Notes: generated from the letters alone by a model not told the origin. Numbered from the stretch's first letter, positions 1 to 12,830 are shown. The stretch: 64,000 bases of DNA from Puffinus mauretanicus (GCA_023333565.1 JAJKFH010000238.1:1-64000), one strand, 5' to 3'. Made by a program: numbers and translations.

Positions 1-1329
1 TCTTCACGAAGATGTCCACACTATTCCCTGAGAATTTTGAATATCCTTGGGATGTTCAAACAAGCATGTTCATATTGCTATGTATCCTGAATGTGGTTCA
101 GGTCTTGTTTAGGGTTAAACAATTATTCAGGAATACTGTCCAGAGATCAACCCTCAAGAACAAGAAAAGAGGGAGGGTAAATGGCGTTGCCTCGCCTGGG
201 CAGGCGGAGCGGCGAGTCTTGGAAGCGGAGATCAGGTCGTTTAGAAAGGGATGATGAAAGAGCAGGGACATCACGAGGAGAGGAGGAGGAAGAGGAAGAA
301 CTCATAAACGAGACGGAAACCACCCGATCCCTATCCCTGAGTGAGCTGCGAGATATGCGGAAAGATTTCAGCCGTCGTCCAGGCGAGCATATTATTACCT
401 GGCTGCTCTGATGCTGGGATAATGGGGCCAGTAGCCTGGAATTAGAGGGGAAGGAAGCCAAACAGCTGGGATCCCTTGCTAGGGAAGCGGGTATTGACAA
501 AGCAATTGGAAAAGGGACACAGGTCCTCAGCCTCTGGAGGCGACTGCTGTCAGGCGTGAAGGAAAGGTATCCCTTCAAGGAAGATGTTATATATCGCCTA
601 GGCAAATGGACCGCTATGGAGAGAGGTATCCTGAGAGAGTACCTGAGAGAACTAGGTGTGCTGGAAGTGGTTTATAGTGACCTGGACAATGACCAAACGC
701 CCAAAGATCCAGATGACATTCAGTGCACACAACCCATGTGGTGGAAGTTGGTATGGAGCGCACCAGCATCATATGCCAGTTCGTTGGCAGTACTGTCCTG
801 GACAGAGGAAGAAGCACCAACAGTGGATGTCGTGGTTAGCAGACTTCGGGATTTCGAAGAAACTGTCTCCTCCTCCCTTCTCTTGGCTGTGGAGAAACTG
901 TCCCAGAAGATCCAGCAACTCAAAGAGGGTATGTCCTATTTTCCACCTGTATGGACCAGTATCTCAGCCATTAGGAGTCAGCGTTTTTCTCCTCAAGAGA
1001 GAGGATATAGAAAGTACACACCACGGGGCACCCTGTGGTTTTACCTGTGAGACCACGGAGAGGACATGAGGCAGTGGGATGGAAAACCTACCTTGACCCT
1101 AGAGGCACGGGTACGTGAGTTGCAAGGAAAAACGACACAAGGGGGTTCTCCCAGGAAAAATGCTGCTCCAGTTTTCAGGAAAAACCTGTCTCACAACGGT
1201 CCAGTTTCCAGTGAACAGTTCCCCAGACAGAGTAGAAGGGCTGATCTTACTTTGGATTGTAATTGCAATGAAGAAATTCTTGACTCACGTTTGCAAGAAG
1301 TGAGAGATGGATACTATGACCAGACCTAG
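1..1329 (+). pseudogene. gag of provirus 1, broken
   Basis: This is the remnant of the structural protein that would form the retroviral particle. The first readable stretch (12-254) contains the hydrophobic TSMFILLC segment seen in provirus 2. At about 152-235 the threonine-rich repeat block of provirus 2 is absent and replaced by a short, divergent, Lys/Arg/Gly-rich stretch that shifts the frame. A poly-Glu patch and the LRDMRKDFS and LELEGKEAKQLGSL motifs follow in another frame (181-411). A TGA at 409-411 and another at 1048-1050 interrupt the rest; the last segment (1066-1329) ends in TAG. No CCHC zinc knuckle is visible. The relation to provirus 2 gag is clear; the family name is inference. 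Confidence 0.88.
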
Positions 1330-4300
1330 AGGGGCCCTGCCTCCAGCCAGGTGGAGGAAAGGGACAACCGGGTTTACTAGACTGTGTGGATTCGATGGCC
1401 TGGCACATCAGATCCACAGGAGTATAAGGCTCTAGTAGACACCGGTGCACAGTGTACCGTGATGCCATCAAGCTATAAAGGGGCAGAACCCATTTGTATT
1501 TCTGGAGTGACAGGGGGATCCCAAGAGTTAACTGTGTTGGAGGCCGAAGTGAGCCTGACCGGGAATGAGTGGCAGAAGCACCCCATTGTGACTGGCCCAG
1601 AGGCTCCGTGCATCCTTGGCATAGACTACCTCAGGAGAGGGTATTTTAAGGACCCAAAAGGGTACCGGTGGGCTTTTGGTATAGCTGCCTTGGAGACGGA
1701 GGAAATTAAACAGCTGTCCACCTTGCCTGGTCTCTCGGAAGACCCTTCTGTTGTGGGGTTGCTGAGGGTTGAAGAACAACAGGTACCAATCGCTACCACA
1801 ACAGTGCACCGGCGGCAATACCGCACCAACCGAGACTCTCTGATCCCCATCCATGAGCTGATTCGTCGACTGGAGAGCCAAGGAGTGATCAGTAAGACTC
1901 GCTCATCCTTTAACAGTCCCATATGGCCAGTGTGAAAGTCTAATGGGGAGTGGAGACTAACAGTAGACTACCGTGGCCTGAACAAAGTCACGCCGCCACT
2001 GAGTGCTGCCGTGCCAGACATGCTGGAACTTCAATACGAACTGGAGTCAAAGGCAGCCGAGTGGTACGCCACAACTGACATCGCTAATGCCTTCTTCTCC
2101 ATCCCTTTGGCAGCAGAGTGCAGGCCACAGTTTGCTTTCACTTGGAGGGGCGTCCAGTACACCTGGAACCGACTGCCCCAGGGATGGAAACACAGCCCTA
2201 CCATTTGCCATGGACTGATCCACACCACACTGGAACAGGGTGAGGCTCCGGAACACCTGCAATACATTGATGACATCATCGTGTGGGGCAACACAGCAGA
2301 GGAAGTTTTTGAGAAAGGGAAGAAAATAATTCAAATCCTTCTGGAGGCCCGTTTTGCCATAAAACAAAGTAAGGTCAAGGGACCTGCACAGGAGATCCAG
2401 TTTTTAGGAATAAAATGGCAAGATGGACATCGTCAGATCCCAACAGATGTGATCAACAAAATAACAGCCATGTCCCCACCAACTAGCAAAAAGGAAACAC
2501 AAGCTTTCTTAGGCGTTGTGGGTTTTTGGAGAATGCATATTCCAGATTACAGTCAGATCGTAAGCCCTCTCTATCACGTGACCAGGAAGAAGAACGACTT
2601 CAAATGGGGCCCTGAGCAGTGACAAGCCTTTGAACAAATTAAACAGGAGATAGTTCATGCAGTAGCCCTTGGGCCAGTCCGGGCAGGACAAGATGTAAGG
2701 AATGTGCTCTACACCGCAGCCGGGGAGAATGGCCCTATCTGGAGCCTCTGGCAGAAAGCACCAGGGGAGACTCGAGGTCGACCCTTAAGGTTCTGGAGTC
2801 GGGGATACAGAGGATCCGAGGCTCGCTACACTCCAACTGAGAAGGAGATATTGGCAGCATATGAAGGGATTCGAGCTGCTTCGGAAGTGGTTGGTACTGA
2901 AGCACAGCTCGTCCTGGCACCCCGACTGCCGGTGCTGGGCTGGATGTTCAAAGGGAGGGTCCCCTCTACACATCACGCAACCGATGTTACGTGGAATAAG
3001 TGGGTCGCATAAGTGGGCCCGAATAGGAAACCCCAGTCGCCCAGGAATCTTGGAGGTGATCACGAACTGGCCAGAAGGCAAAGATTTTGGCATATCCACA
3101 GAGGAGGAGGTGACGCGTGCTGAAGAGGCCCCACTGTATAACAAACAACCAGAAAAGGAGAAGTAATATGCCCTGTTCATTGATGGGTCCTGTCACCTTG
3201 AGGGAAAGCATCGGAGGTGGAAAGCTGCTGTATGGAGTCCTATATGCCAAGTTGCAGAAACTGCTGAAGGAGAAGGTAAATCGAGCCAGTTTGCAGAGGT
3301 GAAAGCCATCCAGCTGGCCTTGGACATTGCTGAATGAGAAAAATGGCCAGTACTTTATCTCTATACTGACTCATGGATGGTGGCAAATGCCCTGTGGGGG
3401 TGGTTGCAGCAGTGGAAGCAGAACAACTGGCAGCGTAGAGGTAAACCCATTTGGGCCGCCGCGTTGTGGCAAGATATTGCTGCCCAGGTAGAGAACCTGA
3501 CTGTAAAAGTACGTCATGTAGATGCTCACGTGCCCAAGAGTCGGGCCACTGAGGAACATCAAAACAACCAGCAGGTGGACCAGGCTGCTAAGATTGAAGT
3601 GGCTCAGGTGGATTTGGACTGGCAACATAAGGGTGAATTATTTATAGCTCGGTGGGCCCGTGACGCCTCAGACCACCAAGGAAGAGATGCAACGTATAGA
3701 TGGGCTCGTGATCGAGGGGTGGACTTAACCATGGACACTATTGCACAGGTTATCCATGAATGTGAAACGTGCGCCGCAATCAAGCAAGCCAAGCGAGTAA
3801 AGCCTCTTTGGTATGGAGAACAATGGTTGAAATATAAATATGGGGAGGCCTGGCAGATTGATTATATCACGCTCCCACAAACCCACCAAGGCAAGCGCTA
3901 TGTGCTCATCATGGTGGAAGCAACCACCGGATGGCTAGAAACATACCCTGTGCCCCATGCCACCGCCCAGAACACCATCCTGGGCCTTGAAAGCAAGTCC
4001 TGTGGCGACATGGCACTCCAGAAAGAATTGAGTCAGACAACGGGACTCATTTCCAAAACACCCTCATAGACACGTGGGCCAAAGAGCATGGCATTTAGTG
4101 GGTATATCACATCCCCTACCATGCACCAGCCCCCAGGAAAATCGAACGATACAATGGGCTGCTAAAGACTGCGCTGAGAGCAATGGCTGGTGGGACATTC
4201 AAGCATTGGGACACACATTTAGCAAAAGCCACCTGGTTAGTCAATACCAGGGGATCTGCCAGTCGAGCTGGCCCTGCCCAATCAAAACTCTTACGTACTG

Positions 4301-4506
4301 TAGATGGAGATAAAGTCCCTGTTGTGCACATAAGAAATATGCTGGGGAAGACAGTCTGGGTTACTCCTGCCTCTGGCAAGGGAAAAACCATTCGTGGGAT
4401 TGCTTTTGCTCAAGGACCTAGGTACACTTGGTGGGTAATGTGAAAGGATGGGGAGGTCCGGTGTGTACCTCAAGGGGATTTGATTTTGGGTGAAAATAGC
4501 CAATGA
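1330..4506 (+). pseudogene. pro-pol of provirus 1, multiply interrupted
   Basis: The remnant encodes protease, reverse transcriptase, RNase H and integrase in that order. The protease has the active-site triplet in LVDTGAQC and the flap-side ILGIDYL motif. RT shows LPQGWKHSP and YIDDIIVWG. Integrase retains CETC, the first catalytic Asp (WQIDYI) and KIERYNG, but the first zinc-binding His of the HHCC motif is replaced by Arg (WARDAS). Stops shared with provirus 2 are TAG 1378-1380, TGA 1933-1935 and TAA 3164-3166. Private breaks are TGA 2620-2622, an 8-bp deletion near 3010, a TGA near 3335, a 1-bp deletion near 3990, a TAG near 4096 and TGA 4441-4443. It cannot make a full Pol protein. Confidence 0.9.
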
Positions 4507-4950
4507 ACTGAATTTTGATGTCAACTGTTACATGATATTGTATATCATTATTTCTATGATATAGCAGTGGTATAGTAGTGAAAATCACCCAGATTAATGA
4601 AGAATGAACTAACTCCAATGAAACCGAGTGAAGTGCAATGATGATACAACTGGACGAGCACAGCAATACTGAAATGAGAACTGGCTTCGGGATGCAACAG
4701 CCCGACACAACACACCATCTCTCTTGCCCTGAAAGACTGTTATGACAGATGGAACCCTAAGTCGTGGACTGAATGAAATCAATGGACATTTTGGAGGGAC
4801 TCCGTAGACTAAGGGAATGATATCTGTGCGTGCATATATATATATGTGTATATATAAAAAAAGAAAGATAGTGGTGGTTAATTGAAATGTATTAAAAAAA
4901 TATGTGAGACCTAAGCACGACACAAATGGTATAGAATAAGGGGTGGATAC
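4507..4950 (+). other. Post-integrase tail and polypurine tract of provirus 1
   Basis: There is no env, dUTPase or other ORF in these ~440 bases between the integrase stop and the LTR. The segment includes a TA-rich microsatellite (about 4834-4856) and a short imperfect polypurine run at 4938-4947 (AAGGGGTGGA), three bases before the LTR. Provirus 2 has the same arrangement, so the lack of env predates both insertions. Confidence 0.75.
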
Positions 4951-5469
4951 TGTCCTGGTTTCGGCTGGGGTAGGGTTAAATTTCTTCCTAGTGCTGTGTT
5001 TTGGATTTAGTATGAGAAGAATGTTGATAACACGCTGATGTTTTCAGTTGTTGCTAAGTACCCTCCTAGTCCAAGGACAGCTCCCATGCCTACTGACTGA
5101 GCTAGGTACACAAGATGGGAGGGAACATAATCAGGACAGCCAGCTCAGCTGGCTAATGGGGTATTCCATATCATGTGACATCATGCTCAGTATATGAATG
5201 GTAGGTGTGATCCAGGAAGTACCGATCGCTACTTGGTTATCGGTCAGTGCGGGTGGTGAGCAATTGCATTGTGCATCACCATTTTTTATATTTTATCATT
5301 ATCATTATTATTTTCCCTTTTTTCTCCTGTTCTATTAAACTTTCTTTACCTCATCCCATGAGTTTTTCTCACTCTTACCCTTCCGATTCTCTCCCCGTCC
5401 CGCTGGGGGTGGGGGGAGTGAGTGAGTGGCTGTGTGGTATTTTGCTGCCTGCCATGTTAAACCATGACA
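4951..5469 (+). repeat. 3' LTR of provirus 1 (subfamily A, 519 bp)
   Basis: The LTR runs from TGTCCTGG to CCATGACA, near-inverted termini as in the other copies. It closely matches both LTRs of provirus 2. The CRE-like octamer is TGACATCA here instead of TGACGTCA, a CpG-type change. A TATA-like TATATGA and an ATTAAA poly(A) signal follow. It is followed directly by GGGGT and then antisense CR1 sequence. Confidence 0.93.
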
Positions 5470-5780
5470 GGGGTCATTAATATACTTGTAAAAACATTTT
5501 TTGTTGTCTCTCACAACAGTGGCCAGGTTGAGTTCTAGCTGGGCTTTTGCCTTTCTAATTTCCTCTCTGCATGACCTAACAAGATTCCTGTGCTCTTCTT
5601 GAGTCGCCTGCCCCTTCTTCCAAAGGTGATAAACTCTCCTTTTTTTTCTGAGTCCCAGCCAGGGCTCCCCATTCAGCCAGGCCGGTCGTCTTCCCCGCCA
5701 GTTCTTCTTATGGCTCATGGGGACAGCCCGCTCCTGCGTCTTTAAGACTTCCTTCTTGAAGAACGTCCAGCCTTCCTGAA
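5470..5780 (-). mobile_element. CR1 LINE fragment, antisense, start of the RT-protein region
   Basis: Read on the minus strand it encodes the region upstream of the CR1 reverse transcriptase core, with peptide pieces such as PAWLNGEPWLGLRKKR and KCFYKYIND. The same nucleotide stretch reappears on the plus strand at 18880-18990. The match to CR1 stops exactly at the LTR boundary, so provirus 1 probably inserted into this CR1 and the rest of the element lies beyond the provirus, off the window. The right edge is approximate. Confidence 0.85.
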
Positions 5781-7702
5781 AATTGAAATAAGTGTAACTC
5801 TTTCATGCTGCCTTTAATTGTGTTTGAAAAAGCAAGTAGGAGAACTCAGACTATTCATTCCAAACTATAGATTACTAGACTTTCTGATCCAATTTTCTTC
5901 AAATTTAATTTCAAATATATTAGAAAATATTCTTCAAAGGTTGCTTTAATTTGCAAGTGGGTCCTAAAGACATACTTAAAATCCTTCAGGTCACTTATGA
6001 AAGTGTTGGGCTTTTTTTAATTTAAGTGTTATGTTTTAGCATTTTAATTTTTCTGACACAAGTCAAGTTGATTAATAACAACTGATAATAATAACAAATG
6101 ACAAACAAAATATGTAGTATTTTCAGGAAACTAAATTCAAGCTAACATGTATGAAATTTCCAAACATAAGACAGACTCTTCATTAACAGTTTTATCTAAT
6201 AGACTGTCAGTAATTTTATTCACAGTAATTCACAGTAAAATTACTGTCAGTAATTTTATTCACAGAGAGTTTTCTTAAGTCTGTTTTAATTATTTCTGCT
6301 ATTCTACTTTAATTAGTATTTATTTGTTCTCCAATCAATTGTAGTCTGCCTTGATCCACCAATGCGAGTGCCTTATACAGCATGTATTTAGAATTGTGTT
6401 TTCACATTCCAGCTTTACTCCCATCCTCTCATCTGCTCCTTTTTGGCTTCTCTGTCTGTCATTAGTTTGTCTAGTTCTGTATATACCACATTGATTCCAG
6501 CTCTGGTCTCCTTATTTCCTTGCAAATCCTAACCAAAATCCATAATTCAGACATAGTAACAATTTACTTATCAAGTATTTGAATGTTAATTTTAGGAATA
6601 TTTAATGTTAAATTTTTTTTTCTACAGCAATTATAGTTACAATTACTGCAGCATTATATGGAAACGATCATCCTTTACAGCTGTTGTTACATTACTACTA
6701 TGAAAACAATATTTTTGTGTGAGGCCTAGTGCTCTTATTTCATGAATGAGGATATTTAGGACCATTGCAGCTCCAGATATGTGGATGTCTTTATATACTA
6801 TTAACAAAAGCAGACCAAAACATGATGGCTCCTGTTAAAAACCATTGTGATATCAATCTACTGGAAAGTTTCTGGAATTGAATAGCACGAGCTGAGAAGT
6901 TAAACTAGAGTTTGGCAACACAGTTTCTTCTCAGAAAAAACTACTGGCTACGTAACTCACAGACAGAGCATTTTTTCTTTAACCTCCATAGAAATATGAA
7001 TTAATAAAAATCTGCCCTTTCCATGAATGTAACTATCAAAATGAATACACAGAATATTTTCCTTTAACAAAGAGCCAACACAATTTTTGTTGGTCAATAA
7101 TCTAAACCTCTGCTATTTAAATTAAAGAGAAGAAGACATAATTAGGAAGAGGTTTCCTATTATTCATTGATCATGTAACAGTAAAGGATGTGATCTCCCT
7201 AGGAATAATACTAATGGTTGCAATTTCCTGGTATGAAGTTTGGATAAAATACTCTACAATAATTAAGGTTGGTAAAATCTCTTAATTTTGTAAAAAACAC
7301 CACTGAATATTTGTGCCAATTTAAAATCCTATAGAAAGACAAATACTTTACATCTGTCATGGGAAAACACTACTTTTTTCCTCCTTATATATTTTCCTAT
7401 AAATGTTCCCATGTTTCAGTGAAATTATCCATGCATATGTGCACACCTCTATCACACTTATAATTCAGTGGTCGAGGTATCTGTCATGCAATGGGGTAAA
7501 AAAAGAAAAGAGAAAATTGAGTTATTTTTATTTCCATGTATTGTTTGGCTGGCCCGGATATTTTGTGTGTTGCTTGTTTATGTAAAGAGAAAACCATTCT
7601 CAGCAATGTATAACAAATATTCACCAGTTCACCTGCATTTCTATTCTCTCTACTAAGAGACAAAGGTTTTAGAGACAAAATTTCAAAAAAGAATATGCTA
7701 GA
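5781..7702. other. AT-rich intergenic stretch, no gene seen
   Basis: No convincing coding region is visible. A 23-bp unit is repeated 40 bp apart (6203-6225 and 6243-6265) with a partial copy between them, forming a small local duplication with inverted TTACTGTCAGTAA elements. Confidence 0.5.
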
Positions 7703-8536
7703 GGGATGGAGTCCCATTCAGAAGGACCTGGAAAGGCTTGAGGAGTGGGCCCATGTGAACCTTATGAGGTTCAAAGCCAAGTGCAGGGTCCTGCACCTGG
7801 ATCGGGGTAACCCCCAGTATCAATACAGGCTGGAAGATGAAGGGACTGAAAGCAACCCTGCCAACAAGGACTTGGGGGTACTGGTGGATGAAAAGCTGGA
7901 CATGAGCTGACAATGTGTGCTCGTAGCCCAGAAAGCCAACCGTATCCTGGGCTGCATCAACAGAAGTGTGGCCAGCAGGTCGAGGGAGGTGATTCTGCCC
8001 CTCTGCTCTGAGACCCCACCTGGAGTACTGTGTTGTGTGGAGTCCCCAGTACAAGAAATATATAGACTGGTTAGACTGGGTCCAGAGGAGGGCCACAAAA
8101 ATGATCAGAGGACTAGAACACCTCTCCTATGAAGAAAGGCTGAGAGAGTTGGGGTTATTCAGCCTGGAGAAGAGAAGACTTTGGGGAGACCTTATTACAG
8201 ACTCTCAAAATATAAAGAGGGCTATAAGAAAGATAGAGAAAGACTTTTTACCAAGGCCTGTAGTGACAGGACAAGGGGGAATGATTTTAAACTAAAAGAG
8301 GGTCAATTTAGATTGAATATAAGGAAGAAGTTCTTTACTATGAGGGTGGTGAGACACTAGAACAGGTTGCCCAGAGAAGCTGTGGATACCCATCATTGAC
8401 AGTGCTCAAGGTCAGGTTGGATGGGTCTTTGAGCAACTTGATCTAGTGAGAGATGTTCCTGCCCAAGGCAGGGGGGTTGGACTAGGTGATCTTTGAAGGT
8501 CCCTTCCAACCCAAACCATTCTATGATTCTATGATT
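7703..8536 (+). mobile_element. CR1 LINE, 5'-truncated 3' portion
   Basis: The fragment encodes the C-terminal part of CR1 reverse transcriptase ([30 protein letters not shown]), then the CR1 3' untranslated region ending in two ATTCTATGATT-type units at 8517-8536. The frame is broken by a TGA near 7908 and by shifts afterwards. The catalytic RT core is missing, which is typical 5' truncation by target-primed reverse transcription. The 3' end (GGTCCCTTCCAACCC) groups it with the CR1 at 11548-13487 rather than the one at 18880. Confidence 0.92.
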
Positions 8537-11500
8537 ATGCTTTGAAGCATATATTTTCCTGCAACCAAGAAGTAAATACCTATTTCCTCCACTAACGTTC
8601 TGGATATATGAAATTACTGACAATATTGCTGTCACACCACTGTTTCTACTATCACTAACAAATGAAGACCCCCTACTATCTATTTGGTTACAGAAGTCAA
8701 TAAACACATATAATACAAAATATTTTTCTATCATAGTATACCAGTTGTGCCAGTGCTTTTGTATTTTGTTAATATATAAGTAAACATAGATAGAGCTACA
8801 TATATATAAATATATCTTGGTAATTTGATAGTTTTTATATTTTGCTAACACATAGGTAAAAATTGATAAATTTTGGAATTTATTTTGGGGAACTAATATG
8901 ATATTTAATAAAACACATTATTAAATGCTGCAGAAAAAAAGCTGTTTTTCAGAAAAAACTAATCAGAGGTTCTCTGAGGTAAAGATGTTTAGTTTTACTA
9001 TTTTTCCTAGCTCCTTGTGAATTGTTATTTTTTTATTCTATATGTTAAAAGAAAAATCTCTGTGTAATTCATCTTCCTTTCATGGCAGTACTTTAGGGTT
9101 ACGTATTTCAAGAGTTTCTAAAGAATATTTAAGCATATGCATCAATTAGGACATACTCTGTTTAACACTCCATTTAAGTATGTGCTTTAATCACACTCAT
9201 TTCAACAAGACTTACACATATGGTTAAAATTGGAATAAAGCTAGATCAAGAAGAAAGTAGAAACTGGTCTGTTAAATGCAACAATGCCTACTTTTAGAGT
9301 TTTGGCATTGGAAAATAATTTCTGATTCTCTGAGAGACTCGGTAAACCTGGATCATGTGATCATTAGGAAAATTAGGCATCTCAGAATAGGTTCACTCTT
9401 CCATAATCTATTTTTGTGCATGCACAAGGATAATTATTAATCTAAGAATCACATTTTCCTAAGTGCTGTGTACCATAAAGATAAGAATTTTAGAATTCTT
9501 TTCTCACCTTTAATGTTTTGAAGTGCTAAACAACTCATCACTAACATGTAAGTTCCTACATCCTTATTCAAATAGATTTCAATTTTCAGTGGTGCTTAAT
9601 AAGGATTCCTTGGATGAATAAAAATTTCAGGATGGAGATTTCAGAGATTTGTTTGTTTCTTTGTCATGGCACTATCAAGGAATTTTCTCCTTAAAATAGA
9701 CAGTAGACAGTAGCAGTTACAACTAAAGGTTCAGGGGATATGGAGAGACATGCAGAGGGTTTTAAGAGCAGTTCCTGCTGAACATTGCAAAACCAAAGTC
9801 TGACATCTATCTCTTATTAATTTCCATTCTGAAAAAAAATCCCTAAATTCCAAAGTCACTTAGGCTTTCCTGCATCTAAATACATTTAAGTAGTAAATTC
9901 AGATGAAATAGCCAAATTATTTAGGAGGTTAAATGGAAGTATATTCAACCATAAACCCTAAGGATAATTCTCAGAAATGAGACTTGTAAGCTTTTTCTTA
10001 TGTCAGTTGTTTTCTTTATATGTGTGGTGATTGTTGGTTAAATAAAAACTGTTTGAGGATGAAAAATCTGGCCAGACAGGTGCCCAGTTGGATATCTTCT
10101 AAGCATAACTCCTGAAGCACTAAAGAAAACGAATGCGCTTCTGAGTACTTTTTTGTACAATCTGAGCAAGAAGTATTTGATCAGTCCTTTGATTGTTTGT
10201 TTGTTTGTTTGTTTTCAATTTTAAAATTGCTTTTTATATTTTCTTATATCATTCAGCAACAAAGATGTAAGATTAGAATAGAGTTTCTTAGGTGCTTCTG
10301 CAGTGCTTAGCACAGTTTGAGCTCTTGTGTAATCTGAATACTAAATTAAAAAACTAATTCATATTAAGACTAATACTAATAATGGAGTGCTAGATTTGTG
10401 TGGTCTTGTCCTGAAACTGAAATATTCTAAGAGATGTTTAACTCACAAGAATCCTGCAGTCTTTCATTCTTAACTGTTACGATCCAACTCTAATACAAAA
10501 CTTGAATAGTTTAGAGGATTTTCATCTTTTTCTGGTATTTTATCAGCTCAAAGTTCTTTAAGGAGCTATACCTTTTTCACTGAAAATGTATCGTTATTTG
10601 CATTGGGAATCCAATCATTTGACACTTTTAGTGGAGCATAAAAAAATTCAAACATCAGTTTAATTTCTTACTGGTCTTCTCAGTTAAACCTCTCCCTTAC
10701 TATGGAGGGTTCTATACAAGTTCATCTGCTTTCAGGAACTGGCGTTTCAGTAAGCAAAACTTGAAAATAAACTAAAAGTCTTCCTTCTGGGAAAAAAAAA
10801 AAAGAAACAACTTGAGGAGGTCTAACAATACAGATTTACAAAAATATAAGTAGCACATTTAGGTTCAGTGAAGATTCATGATCTTTCCCTCTGTGAGAAC
10901 TAGTTACCATCAAACAGAACTAAAAAGAGACAAGTTTAAAACAGACAGAGAGAGGTAATTATTCATTGAGAGGTATATGACTAGCCACACTTCCTACTAA
11001 AGGAAGAAATACCATGTATTCTTCCCTACTTTTATTTTGCCCTTGGCATCTACTTATGGCTACTGTTGGAGACAGTGTGCTGGATTGGGTAGACATTTGA
11101 TGTGATCCTTTACGTACTCATCCTTTCTTATCCATCCAGTGATCTTTTTGCACTGAGACAGAGCACATGAGCTAGGGAAGGAACTCTTAAAAGTTGCATG
11201 ACCATTTACACTCTTATGGGAAATTTTGTCAAAAATCCGTGTTTCTTCTTTAGAATATCCTAACACAAAAATAATTATTTGAATGCTGTCAAATGCTAGA
11301 AACTTGAACTACTACATGCACTGTCTATATAAATTTGACTGTCAGTAGCTTAACAAGTAACAGTTCTGCTACCACTTTTTTTTCCCTTGCAGTTTTTTTT
11401 CTTTGCAGAGCACTAATAATGCTATAAATCTACAATTGCCAGTCCAGAAACTAGCACAGATGACTGAGCCACTTACAGAACCCATACAACCATGTCCGTG

Positions 11501-11547
11501 TCATAACGATAAATTAGTCTTTGTCATAGTAATAATGATAAAGAAAG
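8537..11547. other. AT-rich intergenic stretch, no gene seen
   Basis: I see only short unsupported ORFs. A (GTTT)n microsatellite lies at about 10193-10214 and a poly(A) run at about 10792-10803. Nothing else is recognisable. Confidence 0.5.
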
Positions 11548-11670
11548 GCATCACATTTGAAAAGTCATGGCAGACTGGTGAAGATCCCAGTGACTGGAAA
11601 AGGGGAAACATGACACCCTATTTTTAAAGAGGGAAAAAAGGAAGACCGGGGAACTACAGGCCGGTCAGTC

Positions 11671-12176
11671 TGTCGTGGTTTAACATGGCAGGCAGCCAAA
11701 TACCACGCAGCCGCTCACTCACTCCCCCCACCCCCAGTGGGATGGGGAGAGAATCGGAAGGGTAAGAGTGAGAAAAACTCATGAGTTGAGATAAAGACAG
11801 TTTAATAGAACAGGAAAAAAAAGGGAAAATAATAATGATAATGATAAAATATACAAAATGAGTGATGCACAATGCAATTGCTCAACACCTGCGCTGACCG
11901 ATAACCAAGTAGCGATTGGTACTTCCTGGATCATGCCTACCATTCATATACTGAGCATGACATCACATGGTATGGAATACCCCATTAGCCAGCTGGGCTG
12001 GCTGTCCTGATTATGTTCCCTCCCATCTTGTGTACCTAGCTCAGTCAGTAAGCATGGGAGCTGTCCTTGGACTAGGAGGGCACTTAGCAACAACTGAAAA
12101 CATCATTCTCCTCATACTAAATCCAAAACACAGCGCTAGGAAGAAATTTAACCCTATCCTAGCTGAAACCAGGAGA
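11671..12176 (-). repeat. Solo LTR, subfamily A, antisense, inside CR1
   Basis: The reverse complement matches the 518-bp LTR of provirus 2 along its length (ends TGTCGTGG... and ...CCAGGAGA; the last CA appears mutated to GA). CAGTC flanks it on both sides (11666-11670 and 12177-12181), a 5-bp target duplication. The internal retroviral part has been lost by LTR-LTR recombination, the usual origin of solo LTRs. The CRE octamer is degraded to TGATGTCA on the sense strand. Confidence 0.92.
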
Positions 12177-12181
12177 CAGTC

Positions 12182-12830
12182 TTACCCCTTTGCCCAGCAA
12201 GATCATGGAGCAGATACTCCTGGAACCTATGCTAAGGCACATGGAAAACAGGGAGGTGATTGGTGACGGCCAACATGGCTTCACTAAGGTTAAATCATGT
12301 CTTATTTGGTGGATAAGGGAAGAGCAACTGACATCATCTACCTGGACCTGTGCAAGGCATTTGATACTGTCCCACACAACATCCTTACCTCTAAAATGGA
12401 GAGACATGAACTTGATGGGTGGACCATTCAGTGGATAAGGAATGGGCTGGATGGTCGCACTCAACGAGTTGCTGTCAATGGCTTGATGTCCAGGTGGAGA
12501 CTAGTGACAAGTGGTGTCCCTCAGGGGTCTTTATTGGGACCAGTATTATTTAACATCTTTGTCGGGGACATGGACAGTGGGATTGAGTGCACCCTCACCA
12601 AGTTTGCAGACAACACCAAGCTTAATAGTCTGGTTGATACTCTGGAGGGAAGAGATGCTAATCAGAGGGACCTTGACAGGCTAGAGAGGTGGGCCTGTGC
12701 TAACCTCATGAAGTTCAACAAGGCCAAGTGCAAGGTCCTGCACCTGGGTTGGGGCAGTCCCAAACATGGATACAGGCTGGCTGATGGATTGAGAGCAGCC
12801 CTGCCAAGAAGAACTTGGGAGTACTGGTAG
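12182..12830 (+). pseudogene. CR1 reverse transcriptase fragment
   Basis: The longest open piece (12297-12830) shows RT motifs in order: [13 protein letters not shown] (first catalytic Asp), [15 protein letters not shown] (motif B-like turn) and KFADNTKL where CR1 RT normally has FADD. The second catalytic Asp is therefore Asn here. The upstream N-terminal part continues in another frame before the LTR. After 12830 a stop and frame shifts end the reading. The enzyme would copy CR1 RNA at the nicked target; this copy is non-functional. Confidence 0.85.

Larger units (their letters stand above)
1..5469 (+). mobile_element. Provirus 1: 3' part of an ERVL-like endogenous retrovirus (5' end off window)
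   Basis: Base 1 aligns by eye with base 28286 of provirus 2 and the two remain collinear to the end of the 3' LTR. The missing part is the 5' LTR, primer site and the first ~130 Gag codons. The order is gag, protease, RT, RNase H, integrase, a ~440-bp tail and the 3' LTR; no env is seen. It is a dead copy: numerous in-frame stops, an 8-bp deletion near 3010 and a 1-bp deletion near 3990 relative to provirus 2. The five bases after the LTR are GGGGT, but the matching upstream duplication is outside the window. Class III assignment is inferred from YIDD in RT and, in its sister copy, the 5-bp duplication. Confidence 0.92.

Noticed and set aside
147..605. Minus-strand ORF of 152 codons opposite gag
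   Set aside because: It is a shadow of the gag coding strand; the same shadow appears in provirus 2 (28641-29219) and carries no motif.
3117..3302. Small plus-strand ORF in provirus 1 as an accessory gene
   Set aside because: It is an out-of-frame reading of the RNase H region and is not matched by a separate conserved protein in provirus 2.
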